Source: Gymnodinialimonas phycosphaerae (GTDB lineage: Bacteria > Pseudomonadota > Alphaproteobacteria > Rhodobacterales > Rhodobacteraceae). From it: DNA of 64,000 nt. The notes below the pieces were generated by a model, which saw nothing but the letters and a program-made list of their open reading frames with translations, made no database searches and was not told the origin of the DNA. This document shows positions 37,379-46,045 of this stretch, one piece after another (the first letter of the stretch is position 1; the number at the start of each line of letters is the position of its first letter). The DNA is taken from contig NZ_JAIMBW010000001.1 of the NCBI RefSeq assembly GCF_019195455.1, forward strand, positions 3,252,001 through 3,316,000, written 5' to 3'. A program made the position numbers and the translations under genes.

Positions 37379-37408
37379 CTGTCCCCTCTTTGCCCGAAGC
37401 GGGGACAG
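37379..37408 (+). terminator. Hairpin after gltD
   Basis: CTGTCCCC and GGGGACAG form a perfect 8-bp stem with a 14-base loop 16 bases after the gltD stop. Only a weak A-rich, not T-rich, tract follows, so it may attenuate rather than stop transcription into the downstream genes. Confidence 0.4.
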
Positions 37409-37427
37409 CAAGAATCCGTAATTATCC

Positions 37428-37447
37428 TGTAGTTTTCTGTAACTACA
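37428..37447. repeat. TGTAGT-N8-ACTACA dyad, copy 2
   Basis: This second copy of the element at 10000-10020 has centre TTTCTGTA and lies 65 bases upstream of the next gene's ATG. The arms are identical to copy 1 and the centres are similar. Position and symmetry suit a protein-binding site. Function unknown. Confidence 0.5.
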
Positions 37448-37511
37448 CATGCCCGATATGGCCTGAACGACATGGCAGGCTCAAACGTTAAAAGACAGGA
37501 AGACTGACCTG

Positions 37512-38255
37512 ATGCCGTCCATTCGTTACCAACCCTTTACCGCCGCGCGCATCTTCGCGATCTGCGCAACGGTATTGACGGGTCCGGCGATGGCCCAGGG
37601 CGGTAACTCGGTTTTCCCGGTGCCCGAGGGCTGCACGGCGTTTCTGACGGTGCAATCCCGGTCCTGCCTGATCTCGCACCTCTGGCGCTGCGATGCCGAC
37701 CCGGAGGGGACTCATTGGCGGGCGACGTTGGATGATGAGGGGGCGTTCTATCTTAATTTCACCGATGCGGAATTCCGCTGGCTGCGGTCGTTCAACCTGC
37801 GCAATGGATCGCAGGATACGCTGATCGAGCCGGAAGAGGACCCGGCCTCGATGTCTGAGCTGTTGGAAACGGGCCGGGACACGATGGTGTTCTCGATCCG
37901 CGAAGACCGCGCGGAAGGCGTGTTTCGGCGCGACTACACGGGCTTTGATGCGCTGACCGGGGCCTCTGTCATGGTCGACGGGGAAGAGCTGTTGGTGACG
38001 GAATTCGCCTATCAATGGCAGACGGAAGCAGGCCCCCGTGTGACCGAGGGCAGCCAGTTCATATCACCGCGCCTGGGCCTGTTCTTCGGCGGGCTGGAAA
38101 CCATCACGACCCCATCGGGCGACGTGCTTGAAGGCAACTACAGCCCGATGGAATTCGCAGAACCCGGCGAACCGGGGTTCCTGTCCACCGAGCCGCAATA
38201 CGATTGCGGCGACATAATGAGCGGGCTTCTACCTCGGCCGGAGGCACGCGGATGA
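37512..38255 (+). CDS. Secreted protein of unknown function between gltD and gltB
   Basis: I do not recognise this 247-aa protein. It has a likely signal peptide cut after TGPAMA (about residue 28) and a mature region with several cysteines (EGCTAF, SRSCLISHLWRC, QYDCGD) that could form periplasmic disulfides. No transmembrane segment follows the signal. The ATG has AGGA about ten bases upstream. Its TGA overlaps the next start as ATGA, so it is coupled to the GFA-fold gene, and gltB follows. The position suggests co-expression with glutamate synthase, but a periplasmic protein cannot be a synthase subunit. Confidence 0.75.
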   Translation: MPSIRYQPFTAARIFAICATVLTGPAMAQGGNSVFPVPEGCTAFLTVQSRSCLISHLWRCDADPEGTHWRATLDDEGAFYLNFTDAEFRWLRSFNLRNGSQDTLIEPEEDPASMSELLETGRDTMVFSIREDRAEGVFRRDYTGFDALTGASVMVDGEELLVTEFAYQWQTEAGPRVTEGSQFISPRLGLFFGGLETITTPSGDVLEGNYSPMEFAEPGEPGFLSTEPQYDCGDIMSGLLPRPEARG

Positions 38256-38710
38256 GCATTGCGGACCCCTATCGCACCACGGGCGTGTTGCACGGCCAAT
38301 GCCTGTGCAAAAACGTCTCTATCACAGTGAATGGTGACTATATCGCCGCCGTGGGTGGGTGCCATTGCGGCATTTGCCAGAAGTCAAACGGTGTGTTCTG
38401 GGCGGCGTTTCAGGCCAATGCCGATGCCGTGACATGGACAGGCGATGTGGCGACTTTTGCCTCGACCCCGTTCGCGGAGCGCACCTTCTGCCCGACGTGC
38501 GGCAGCAACCTGTGGCTGCGCGATACCGGCGACAAGAACGCTGTCTTTGAATTGATGCCCGCGTTGTTCCCCGAGGCCGCCACGTTCCCGCTGATCTCGG
38601 AAATCTACACCGACCGCGCGCCGGCCTATGTGACGCTATCCGGCGACCATCGGCGCGCGACCCGCTCTGAATACGAATCCAAGAACCCCCATATCGAGGG
38701 AGATATCTGA
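38252..38710 (+). CDS. GFA-fold zinc protein (glutathione-dependent formaldehyde-activating enzyme family)
   Basis: This small 152-aa protein has the CENP-V/GFA zinc-binding pattern: GQCLCKN, GGCHCGICQK and FCPTCGSNLW supply the cysteines. Family members were named for an activity on S-hydroxymethylglutathione, but most, including this one, have unknown substrates. ATG 38252 overlaps the previous stop (ATGA), and its own stop overlaps gltB as TGATG, so it is translationally coupled on both sides. Whether it serves nitrogen metabolism or is a passenger in the operon is unclear. Confidence 0.85.
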   Translation: MSIADPYRTTGVLHGQCLCKNVSITVNGDYIAAVGGCHCGICQKSNGVFWAAFQANADAVTWTGDVATFASTPFAERTFCPTCGSNLWLRDTGDKNAVFELMPALFPEAATFPLISEIYTDRAPAYVTLSGDHRRATRSEYESKNPHIEGDI

Positions 38711-41700
38711 TGACCCAATATGACCAAGCCTGGGCCGCCGCCGAGCAGGCGAAGCGCGAGTGGATGGAAGCCAACGGCATGTTCCGCGAAGAGGACGAGC
38801 ATTCGTCCTGTGGCGTTGGGCTTGTGGTGGCTGTGGACGGGAAACCTCAGCGCTCGGTGGTGGAGGCGGGGATTACCGCGCTCAAGGCGATCTGGCACCG
38901 AGGGGCCGTGGATGCCGATGGCAAGACCGGCGATGGCGCGGGTATTCACGTGCAGATCCCGGGGATGTTCTTCTATGACCAGGTGCGGCGCACGGGCCAC
39001 GAGCCGCGCATGGATGAGTTGATGGCCGTGGGGCAGGTTTTTCTGCCGCGCAACAACTTTGCCGCCCAGGAAACCTGCCGGACCATCGTAGAGTCGGAGG
39101 TTCTGCGCATGGGCTACTACATCTACGGATGGCGCCATGTGCCGGTGGATGTGACGTGTCTGGGCGAAAAGGCCAACGCGACCCGGCCCGAGATCGAGCA
39201 GATTATCATCTCGAACGCCAAGGGCGTCGATGAGGAAACATTCGAGCGCGAGTTGTACGTGATCCGTCGCCGGATCGAGAAGGCCGCGGCCGCCGCCGGC
39301 GTGCGGGAGTTGTACCTGTGTTCGCTGTCGTGCCGGTCGATCATCTACAAGGGCATGATGCTGGCCGAGCAGGTGGCGGAGTTCTACCCGGACCTCCAGG
39401 ATGAGCGGTTCGAGAGCGCCTTTGCCATTTACCACCAGCGCTATTCCACCAACACCTTCCCGCAGTGGTGGTTGGCGCAGCCGTTCCGCATGTTGGCCCA
39501 CAACGGGGAAATCAACACGCTGAAGGGCAACCTGAACTGGATGAAGTCGCATGAAATCCGCATGGCGAGCGGGTTCTTCGGCGACATGGCGGAGGATATC
39601 AAGCCGATCGTAGCGCAGGGGTCATCGGACAGTGCCGCGCTGGATTCCGTGTTCGAGGTGCTGGTTCGCGCCGGACGGTCCGCGCCGATGGCCAAGACCA
39701 TGCTGGTGCCCGAGGCGTGGTCGCAGACCGCGACGGAATTGCCGAAGCCGTGGCTTGATATGTATTCCTACTGCAACTCGGTCATGGAGCCTTGGGACGG
39801 CCCCGCCGCTTTGGCGATGACCGATGGGCGCTGGGTCTGCGCGGGCCTTGACCGCTCGGGTCTGCGGCCGATGCGCTATGTCGTGACCGGTGAAGGCTTG
39901 CTGATTGCAGGCTCGGAAACCGGGATGGTGCCCGTGGATGAGGCGAGCGTTGTCGAGAAGGGCGCGCTGGGCCCCGGCCAGATGATTGCTGTGGATATGA
40001 AGGAACAGGCTCTGTTCCACGACGCAGAGATCAAGGACGCGCTGGCCGCGTCGCGCGATTTCGGCGCGTGGGTCGGCAAGATCACCGATCTTGAGGTCGA
40101 GACGCGTGGGATGACGGAACAGGCTTTGTTCAGCGGCGCAGATTTGCGCAAGCGGCAGGTCGCGGCGGGCTATTCCATTGAAGAGCTGGAGCAGATCCTG
40201 GCCCCCATGGCCGAGGACGCGAAAGAGGCCCTGGCAAGCATGGGCGACGACACGCCAAGCGCTGTTTTGTCATCGCAATATCGGCCCCTGTCGCATTACT
40301 TCCGGCAGAACTTCAGCCAGGTGACGAACCCGCCGATCGACAGCTTGCGCGAATACCGGGTGATGTCCCTGAAGACGCGCTTCGGGAACTTGAAGAACGT
40401 GCTGGATGAGGATTCGTCGCAGACCGAAATCCTCGTGCTCGACAGCCCGTTCATTGCCAATGCGCAGTTCGACAAAATGGTGTCGTACTTCGAGGATTCC
40501 GTCGTGCAGATCGACTGCACATTTGAGGCGGGGGGCGAAAGTGGGTCTCTGCGCCGCGGGTTAGAGCGTATTCGCGCGGAAGCCGAGGATGCCGTGCGCT
40601 CGGGCGCGGGGCATTTGGTGCTGACCGATCAAGGCCAGGGTGAGGGTCGGGTTCCGATGCCGATGATCCTGGCCACCAGCGCGGTGCATTCGGGCCTGAC
40701 GAAGAAAGGGCTGCGGACGTTCTGCTCGCTTAACGTGCGCTCGGCCGAGTGTATCGACCCGCATTATTTCGCGGTTCTGGTGGGCTGCGGCGCGACCACG
40801 GTGAACGCGTACCTTGCGCAGGATTCCATTGCCGACCGGATCGACCGGGGCCTGATCGAGGGCACCCTGACAGAGGCAATGGCGCGCTATCGGGCTGCTA
40901 TCGATGCCGGCCTGCTGAAGATCATGGCGAAGATGGGGATTTCGGTGATCTCGTCCTATCGCGGGGGTCTGAACTTCGAGGCCGTGGGCCTATCGCGCGC
41001 CATGGTGGCGGAATATTTCCCCGGCATGCTGTCGCGGATCAGCGGCATCGGGGTCAGCGGCTTGCAGGTGAAGGTGGAAGAGGTCCACGCCAAGGGCTGG
41101 CTGCGCGGCGAGTCTGTGCTGCCCATCGGCGGCTTCTACAAGGCGCGCCGGTCCGGCGAGACCCACGCCTGGCAGGCCACGACGATGCACATGATGCAAG
41201 AGGCCTGCAATCGCGCCAGCTATGGGTTGTGGAAGCAATATTCCGCGAAAATGCGGCAGAATCCGCCGATTCATATTCGCGACCTGATGGACATCAAGCC
41301 CATGGGTAATCCTGTGCCGATCGATGAGGTGGAAAGCGTCACGGCGATCCGCAAGCGGTTCGTGACGCCGGGCATGTCGCTGGGCGCGCTGTCGCCCGAG
41401 GCGCATAAGACGTTGAACGTGGCGATGAACCGGATCGGGGCGCGCAGTGACTCGGGCGAGGGCGGCGAAGATCCGGCGCATTTCACGCCAGAGCCCAATG
41501 GCGACAACCCCAGCGCGAAGATCAAACAGGTGGCATCGGGGCGTTTCGGCGTCACGGCGGAATACCTGAACCAATGTGAAGAGCTGGAGATCAAGGTCGC
41601 CCAAGGTGCCAAGCCCGGCGAAGGCGGGCAGTTGCCCGGCATGAAGGTGACGGACCTGATCGCGCGGCTGCGGCATTCCACACCCGGCGTGATGTTGATC

Positions 41701-43248
41701 AGCCCACCGCCGCACCACGATATCTATTCGATCGAGGATCTGGCGCAGCTGATCTATGACCTCAAGCAGATCAACCCGCGCTGCAAGGTGACGGTGAAGC
41801 TTGTGGCGTCGTCCGGCGTTGGCACGATTGCGGCGGGCGTGGCCAAGGCCAAGGCGGATGTGATCCTGATCTCGGGTCATAACGGCGGCACTGGTGCTTC
41901 GCCCGCGACGTCGATCAAATACGCGGGTCTGCCGTGGGAAATGGGCCTAACGGAAGCGCATCAGGTTTTGGCGATGAACAACCTGCGCGAGCGCGTGACG
42001 TTGCGCACCGACGGGGGCCTGCGCACGGGCCGTGACATCGTCATGGCCGCAATGATGGGGGCCGAGGAATACGGCATCGGCACCGCAGCCCTGATCGCGA
42101 TGGGCTGCATCATGGTGCGCCAGTGCCAGTCCAACACCTGCCCCGTGGGCGTGTGTACGCAGGATGAAGAGCTTCGCGCCAAATTCACCGGCAATGCCGA
42201 CAAGGTAGTGAACCTGATCACCTTCTATGCGGAAGAGGTGCGGGAAATCCTTGCCGAACTGGGCGCACGGTCCCTGGATGAGGTGATTGGCCGGGCCGAT
42301 CTGCTGACGCAGGTCAGCCGGGGGGCGGCGCATCTGGATGACCTGGACCTGAACCCGATGCTGATCACCGTCGATGGCGCGGATCGGATCACCTATGACC
42401 GGAACAAGCCCCGGAACGAGGTGCCTGATACGCTGGACGCCCAGATCGTCCAGGATGCGCGCCGCTTCCTGGAGGACGGCGAGAAGATGCAGCTGTCCTA
42501 TGCAGTGCAGAACACGCTGCGGACCATCGGGACGCGAACCTCGAGCCACATCGTGAAGCGGTTCGGGATGAGCAACGACCTGCAACCCGATCACCTGACG
42601 GTGAAGCTGAAGGGCAGCGCCGGGCAGTCACTTGGGGCTTTCGCGGCGCCGGGGCTGAAGCTGGAGGTGTCCGGCGATAGCAACGACTACGTCGGCAAGG
42701 GATTGTCGGGGGGCACCATCGTGGTGCGTCCGCCTATGGCGTCGCCGCTGAAAGCGTCGGAGAACGTGATCATCGGCAATACCGTTTTGTACGGGGCGAC
42801 CGATGGCTACCTCTTTGCCGCTGGTCGTGCCGGAGAGCGGTTCGCGGTGCGTAACTCGGGCGCGAAAGTGGTGGTCGAGGGCTGCGGATCCAACGGATGT
42901 GAATACATGACGGGCGGCATTTCGGTGATCCTGGGTAGCATCGGCGCCAACTTCGGCGCGGGCATGACCGGAGGGATGGCGTATCTCTACGACCCGGACG
43001 GTGAGGCGCAGCCGAACATGAACATGGAAACGTTGGTGACCTGCCCGGTGACGGTCAATCATTGGGAAACGCAACTGCGCGGCCTGATCGAGCGTCATGC
43101 GGAAGAGACGGGCAGCATGAAAGCACGCGATATCCTGCAACATTGGGAGATCGAGCGTGGGAACTTCGTGCAGGTCTGTCCGAAAGAGATGCTCAACAAG
43201 ATCCCCGTTGGTTTGGGGATGGAGGATCAGGCGGTTCCGGCGGAGTAA
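38710..43248 (+). CDS. gltB: Glutamate synthase large subunit
   Basis: GltB converts glutamine and 2-oxoglutarate to two glutamates, the GOGAT half of ammonia assimilation. The 1512-aa protein starts with a 33-residue propeptide before catalytic Cys34 (SSCGVGL), the N-terminal amidotransferase nucleophile exposed by processing. The synthase domain contains SGHNGGTGASP and the iron-sulfur cysteines in CIMVRQCQSNTCPVGVC. The C-terminal beta-helix (about 1240-1512) has GGTIVVRP-type repeats. Its ATG overlaps the GFA-fold stop (TGATG). It forms one transcription unit with gltD through two intervening genes. Confidence 0.98.
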   Translation: MTQYDQAWAAAEQAKREWMEANGMFREEDEHSSCGVGLVVAVDGKPQRSVVEAGITALKAIWHRGAVDADGKTGDGAGIHVQIPGMFFYDQVRRTGHEPRMDELMAVGQVFLPRNNFAAQETCRTIVESEVLRMGYYIYGWRHVPVDVTCLGEKANATRPEIEQIIISNAKGVDEETFERELYVIRRRIEKAAAAAGVRELYLCSLSCRSIIYKGMMLAEQVAEFYPDLQDERFESAFAIYHQRYSTNTFPQWWLAQPFRMLAHNGEINTLKGNLNWMKSHEIRMASGFFGDMAEDIKPIVAQGSSDSAALDSVFEVLVRAGRSAPMAKTMLVPEAWSQTATELPKPWLDMYSYCNSVMEPWDGPAALAMTDGRWVCAGLDRSGLRPMRYVVTGEGLLIAGSETGMVPVDEASVVEKGALGPGQMIAVDMKEQALFHDAEIKDALAASRDFGAWVGKITDLEVETRGMTEQALFSGADLRKRQVAAGYSIEELEQILAPMAEDAKEALASMGDDTPSAVLSSQYRPLSHYFRQNFSQVTNPPIDSLREYRVMSLKTRFGNLKNVLDEDSSQTEILVLDSPFIANAQFDKMVSYFEDSVVQIDCTFEAGGESGSLRRGLERIRAEAEDAVRSGAGHLVLTDQGQGEGRVPMPMILATSAVHSGLTKKGLRTFCSLNVRSAECIDPHYFAVLVGCGATTVNAYLAQDSIADRIDRGLIEGTLTEAMARYRAAIDAGLLKIMAKMGISVISSYRGGLNFEAVGLSRAMVAEYFPGMLSRISGIGVSGLQVKVEEVHAKGWLRGESVLPIGGFYKARRSGETHAWQATTMHMMQEACNRASYGLWKQYSAKMRQNPPIHIRDLMDIKPMGNPVPIDEVESVTAIRKRFVTPGMSLGALSPEAHKTLNVAMNRIGARSDSGEGGEDPAHFTPEPNGDNPSAKIKQVASGRFGVTAEYLNQCEELEIKVAQGAKPGEGGQLPGMKVTDLIARLRHSTPGVMLISPPPHHDIYSIEDLAQLIYDLKQINPRCKVTVKLVASSGVGTIAAGVAKAKADVILISGHNGGTGASPATSIKYAGLPWEMGLTEAHQVLAMNNLRERVTLRTDGGLRTGRDIVMAAMMGAEEYGIGTAALIAMGCIMVRQCQSNTCPVGVCTQDEELRAKFTGNADKVVNLITFYAEEVREILAELGARSLDEVIGRADLLTQVSRGAAHLDDLDLNPMLITVDGADRITYDRNKPRNEVPDTLDAQIVQDARRFLEDGEKMQLSYAVQNTLRTIGTRTSSHIVKRFGMSNDLQPDHLTVKLKGSAGQSLGAFAAPGLKLEVSGDSNDYVGKGLSGGTIVVRPPMASPLKASENVIIGNTVLYGATDGYLFAAGRAGERFAVRNSGAKVVVEGCGSNGCEYMTGGISVILGSIGANFGAGMTGGMAYLYDPDGEAQPNMNMETLVTCPVTVNHWETQLRGLIERHAEETGSMKARDILQHWEIERGNFVQVCPKEMLNKIPVGLGMEDQAVPAE

Positions 43249-43541
43249 ACTCGGCCGCGCAACGGTGGCTCTCCCGCCCAAGTCTATGTGCCCTTGGGCA
43301 CATAGACAGGGTTGGGCGTGGCGCGCGGGGCGCGAGCCTGACGGCTCGCACGTCCGCGCGGACGCGCTCTAATCCGCAGGTTCGGGCCTGTTTTGGAGGT
43401 TGGCCATTTGCTGAGAGGCCGTTTGCGGGCAGATTTGCCACAAACAGGCCTTTGCAAGGGTGGGGTGCGAGTCGCGCGCCGCGTCAAGGACGCGCGGCCC
43501 AAGGGCCGTCGGCTGCGCCGATCCTTGGCCCGACCCCCGAC
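43249..43541. other. GC-rich multi-hairpin spacer between convergent gltB and serB
   Basis: This 293-base stretch has no convincing gene. It is packed with inverted repeats: a perfect 12-bp-arm dyad GTCTATGTGCCC/GGGCACATAGAC (43282-43307), GCGAGCC-TGAC-GGCTCGC (43332-43349), the palindrome CGTCCGCGCGGACG (43351-43364), a distant GGCCTGTTT/AAACAGGCC pair (about 43386-43449) and a complex GGCCCAAGGGCC region near 43496-43533. None has a T-run. It may act as a bidirectional termination or mRNA-end barrier, or be a repeat-family insertion. Confidence 0.6.
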
Positions 43542-44417
43542 TCACGCGGTGACGAAATCGGCTTTCGCGTAGCCCTGGATGAACAAAAGTGCCGTGAGAT
43601 CGCCGTGGTTCACCCGATGTTTCGCCTGTTCCTGCACCATCGGTTTGGCGTGAAGCGCCACACCGGTGCCTGCCAGTTGCAGCATGCTGAGATCATTGGC
43701 CCCGTCACCCACGGCCAGCACGTCGGCGGGCGTGATACCCAGGGTTTTGGTGATCCGATTGAGCGCATCGACCTTGGCCTCACGGCCGAGGATCGGGCGG
43801 GTGACGTCGCCCGTTAGCGCGCCGTCCTTGGCCAGCAGCGTGTTGGCGTGATGCTCATCAAACCCCAGACGGTCGGCGATGGCCTGCGTAAACGCGGTGA
43901 AGCCGCCGGAGACGAGGGCGCAATGGGCGCCGTTGGCTTTCATCGTGGCAAGGAGCGTCGCGCCGCCGGGCATGCACGTGATGCGGTTTTCCAGAACGGT
44001 GGCAATCGTCGCCTCCGGCAGGCCTTTGAGAAGGCCGACGCGCTCAAGCAGGGCCCCTTCGAAATCCAGCTCACCATTCATGGCACGCGCGGTGATCTTG
44101 GCCACGCGGTCGCCCACGCCAGCCTCGGCCGCCAATTCATCGATGCATTCCTGCTGGATCATCGTGCTGTCCATGTCGGCCAGCAGCATCCGCCGCTTTC
44201 GATCGCCAGCCTTCTGCCAGACCAGGTCCACGCCCTCGGCGCTGAGGCTTTCCCAGACCGTCTGGATGTTGCGCGGGATCTTGGGGGCGTCGAATTCGGC
44301 GCAGTGGTTGGGATCGAGCCAGACCGCCTCCCCGCCGCCCATGGCGTTGCGCAGGTTCGTCACCAGGCTGCTGTCCAGATACATGGCGTGATTGGTCATC
44401 AGGGTGATCGTGAACAT
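43542..44417 (-). CDS. serB: Phosphoserine phosphatase SerB
   Basis: SerB performs the last step of serine synthesis. Starting at ATG 44417 the protein is 291 aa: an N-terminal region of about 75 residues followed by the HAD phosphatase core with nucleophile D81 and D83 in LLADMDSTM, the ALVSGGFTAF motif and the metal site VGDGANDLSML. It is convergent with gltB. The other serine genes, serC-serA, lie about 7 kb away and are read in the opposite direction. Confidence 0.96.
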   Translation of the reverse strand: MFTITLMTNHAMYLDSSLVTNLRNAMGGGEAVWLDPNHCAEFDAPKIPRNIQTVWESLSAEGVDLVWQKAGDRKRRMLLADMDSTMIQQECIDELAAEAGVGDRVAKITARAMNGELDFEGALLERVGLLKGLPEATIATVLENRITCMPGGATLLATMKANGAHCALVSGGFTAFTQAIADRLGFDEHHANTLLAKDGALTGDVTRPILGREAKVDALNRITKTLGITPADVLAVGDGANDLSMLQLAGTGVALHAKPMVQEQAKHRVNHGDLTALLFIQGYAKADFVTA

Positions 44418-44490
44418 GGGCGAGGCCTCCGGCGTGATTCGAGGAACATAGGCGGGGTGCTGGCGCTGGACCAGTGGGTTCACGCGGGCT

Positions 44491-45972
44491 ATGTGCCGCT
44501 GCATGGGAAAGTGGATTTTCGCAGTCGTTGCCGTGCTGGCCCTTGGGGTCGGTATCGCGTTGCAAGAGCGCGCGCGGGCGGGCGTGGAGGTGCGGTACGA
44601 CAGGGTGGGCACAACACCGGTGACTGTGACGCAGCAGGCGGGCGCGGAGGGCCCGGTGGTGGTGATCGTCCACGGCTTTGCGGGCTCCCGTCAGATGATG
44701 AGCGCATGGTCGCTTACCTTTGCGCGGGCCGGCTACGTCGCCGTGGCGATGGACCTGGAGGGGCACGGGCGCAACCCGGTGCCGATGTCAGGGGACGTGA
44801 CATCGCTGGAAGGGACCACGCGGATCTTGCTGGAAGAGATCGCGCGGGTCGTCGATTGGGCGGTGGCCTTGCCCGGCGTGGATGGGCGCGTGGCGCTGGT
44901 GGGGCATTCCATGTCGTCGGATCTGGTGGTGCGCGCGGGGATCGCGGACCCGCGGGTGGAGGCCATTGTGGGACTGTCGGTATTCTCGGGCGCAGTGACG
45001 GCGGACGTGCCCACGAACCTGTTGATCCTGAATGGCGCCTGGGAGGGCGCGTTGCGCGCGGAAGCGCAGCGCGTGATGGCGGAGGTGGACGCGGTCGAGG
45101 GCGAGACGGTCGGCACCCCCGTAGAGGGTTTCGCACGCCGCGCCGTGGCGGTGCCTTTCGCGGAACACGTGAGCATTCTGTTTGCCGTTGGCGGGTTGCG
45201 GGAAGCGGTAGACTGGCTGGGGGCAACGTTTGGCCGCGGCTCGGGCGAGGTGCCGAGGCTTGGCTGGGCGCTGATGCTGCTGTTGGCCGGTGCGGTGATG
45301 TTGGCGCGGCCCCTGGCGGGACTTTTGCCCCAAGGCGATGCGCCAGAGGCGTTACCGCAGCGGGTGTTCTGGGTGTTGGCGCTGCTCCCTGCGCTGGTGG
45401 TGCCGCTTGTTGCGGTCAGGATCGAGGCGGGCGCGTTGCCGGTGCTGGTGGCGGATTACCTGGCGGTACATCTGGGCTTGTACGGGCTGCTGGTGTTGGG
45501 CGGCGCGCTGGTGGCCGGGTGGCGGCCTCAGGCGCGGGGCTGGATGTGGGGGCTGGCGTTGGCCGCGTTCGGGATTGGGGTGTTCGGGATGTTGCTGGAT
45601 CGCTATGCGGCCTCCTTCGTGCCTCACGCGGGCCGCCTGCTAATCATCGCGGCAATCGTGCCTGGCGCGGTCCTGGCGATGTGGGCAGACGCGGCGCTGA
45701 CGCAGGCGACGCGAGCGACTCTGTGGCAGAGGGCTATCGTGCGGGGAGGATTCATGGGCTCGCTTGGTATTGCGGTGGCGCTGGATTTTGAACGGTTGTT
45801 CTTCCTGTTGCTGATCTTCCCGGTCATCCTGCTGTTCTATGGCACCTTCGGCATGATGGGCCGCTGGGTCGGGCGGCGAACGGGGTCGTCCTTGGCGGTT
45901 GGGATCGGGTTGGGTGTGCTGTTGGGCTGGGCGCTGGGCGTGTCGTTTCCGATGTATGTGGCGGGAGGCTGA
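44491..45972 (+). CDS. Alpha/beta hydrolase fused to a polytopic membrane domain
   Basis: This 493-aa protein of unusual build begins with a hydrophobic helix (WIFAVVAVLALGVGIAL) that could be a signal-anchor. Residues about 50-250 form an alpha/beta hydrolase with oxyanion segment VIVHGFAGS and nucleophile Ser140 in GHSMSS. Residues about 258-493 hold roughly seven or eight transmembrane helices. ATG 44503 (MGKWIF) is an alternative start. The hydrolase is predicted to face the periplasm. I do not know the substrate. It is divergent from serB; a strong hairpin follows the gene. Confidence 0.7.
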   Translation: MCRCMGKWIFAVVAVLALGVGIALQERARAGVEVRYDRVGTTPVTVTQQAGAEGPVVVIVHGFAGSRQMMSAWSLTFARAGYVAVAMDLEGHGRNPVPMSGDVTSLEGTTRILLEEIARVVDWAVALPGVDGRVALVGHSMSSDLVVRAGIADPRVEAIVGLSVFSGAVTADVPTNLLILNGAWEGALRAEAQRVMAEVDAVEGETVGTPVEGFARRAVAVPFAEHVSILFAVGGLREAVDWLGATFGRGSGEVPRLGWALMLLLAGAVMLARPLAGLLPQGDAPEALPQRVFWVLALLPALVVPLVAVRIEAGALPVLVADYLAVHLGLYGLLVLGGALVAGWRPQARGWMWGLALAAFGIGVFGMLLDRYAASFVPHAGRLLIIAAIVPGAVLAMWADAALTQATRATLWQRAIVRGGFMGSLGIAVALDFERLFFLLLIFPVILLFYGTFGMMGRWVGRRTGSSLAVGIGLGVLLGWALGVSFPMYVAGG

Positions 45973-45976
45973 GGGA

Positions 45977-46005
45977 TGGAGTGAGGGGCCAGCCCCTCAC
46001 ACTCC
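45977..46005 (+). terminator. Hairpin after the membrane hydrolase
   Basis: GGAGTGAGGGG pairs with CCCCTCAC-A-CTCC around loop CCAG, a very stable stem just beyond the stop codon. The adjoining CCCGGGATATTTGAGGAAC resembles a dispersed Rhodobacterales intergenic motif I recall. It has no strong T-run and may also limit read-through from the convergent ABC operon. Confidence 0.55.
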
Positions 46006-46045
46006 CCGGGATATTTGAGGAACGGGGAATGAGGAAGAGGGCGCT

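Noticed and set aside
43848..45791. 647-codon glycine/arginine-rich frame over serB and the membrane hydrolase
   Set aside because: It crosses two real genes in different frames and its composition is typical of a GC-rich shadow.
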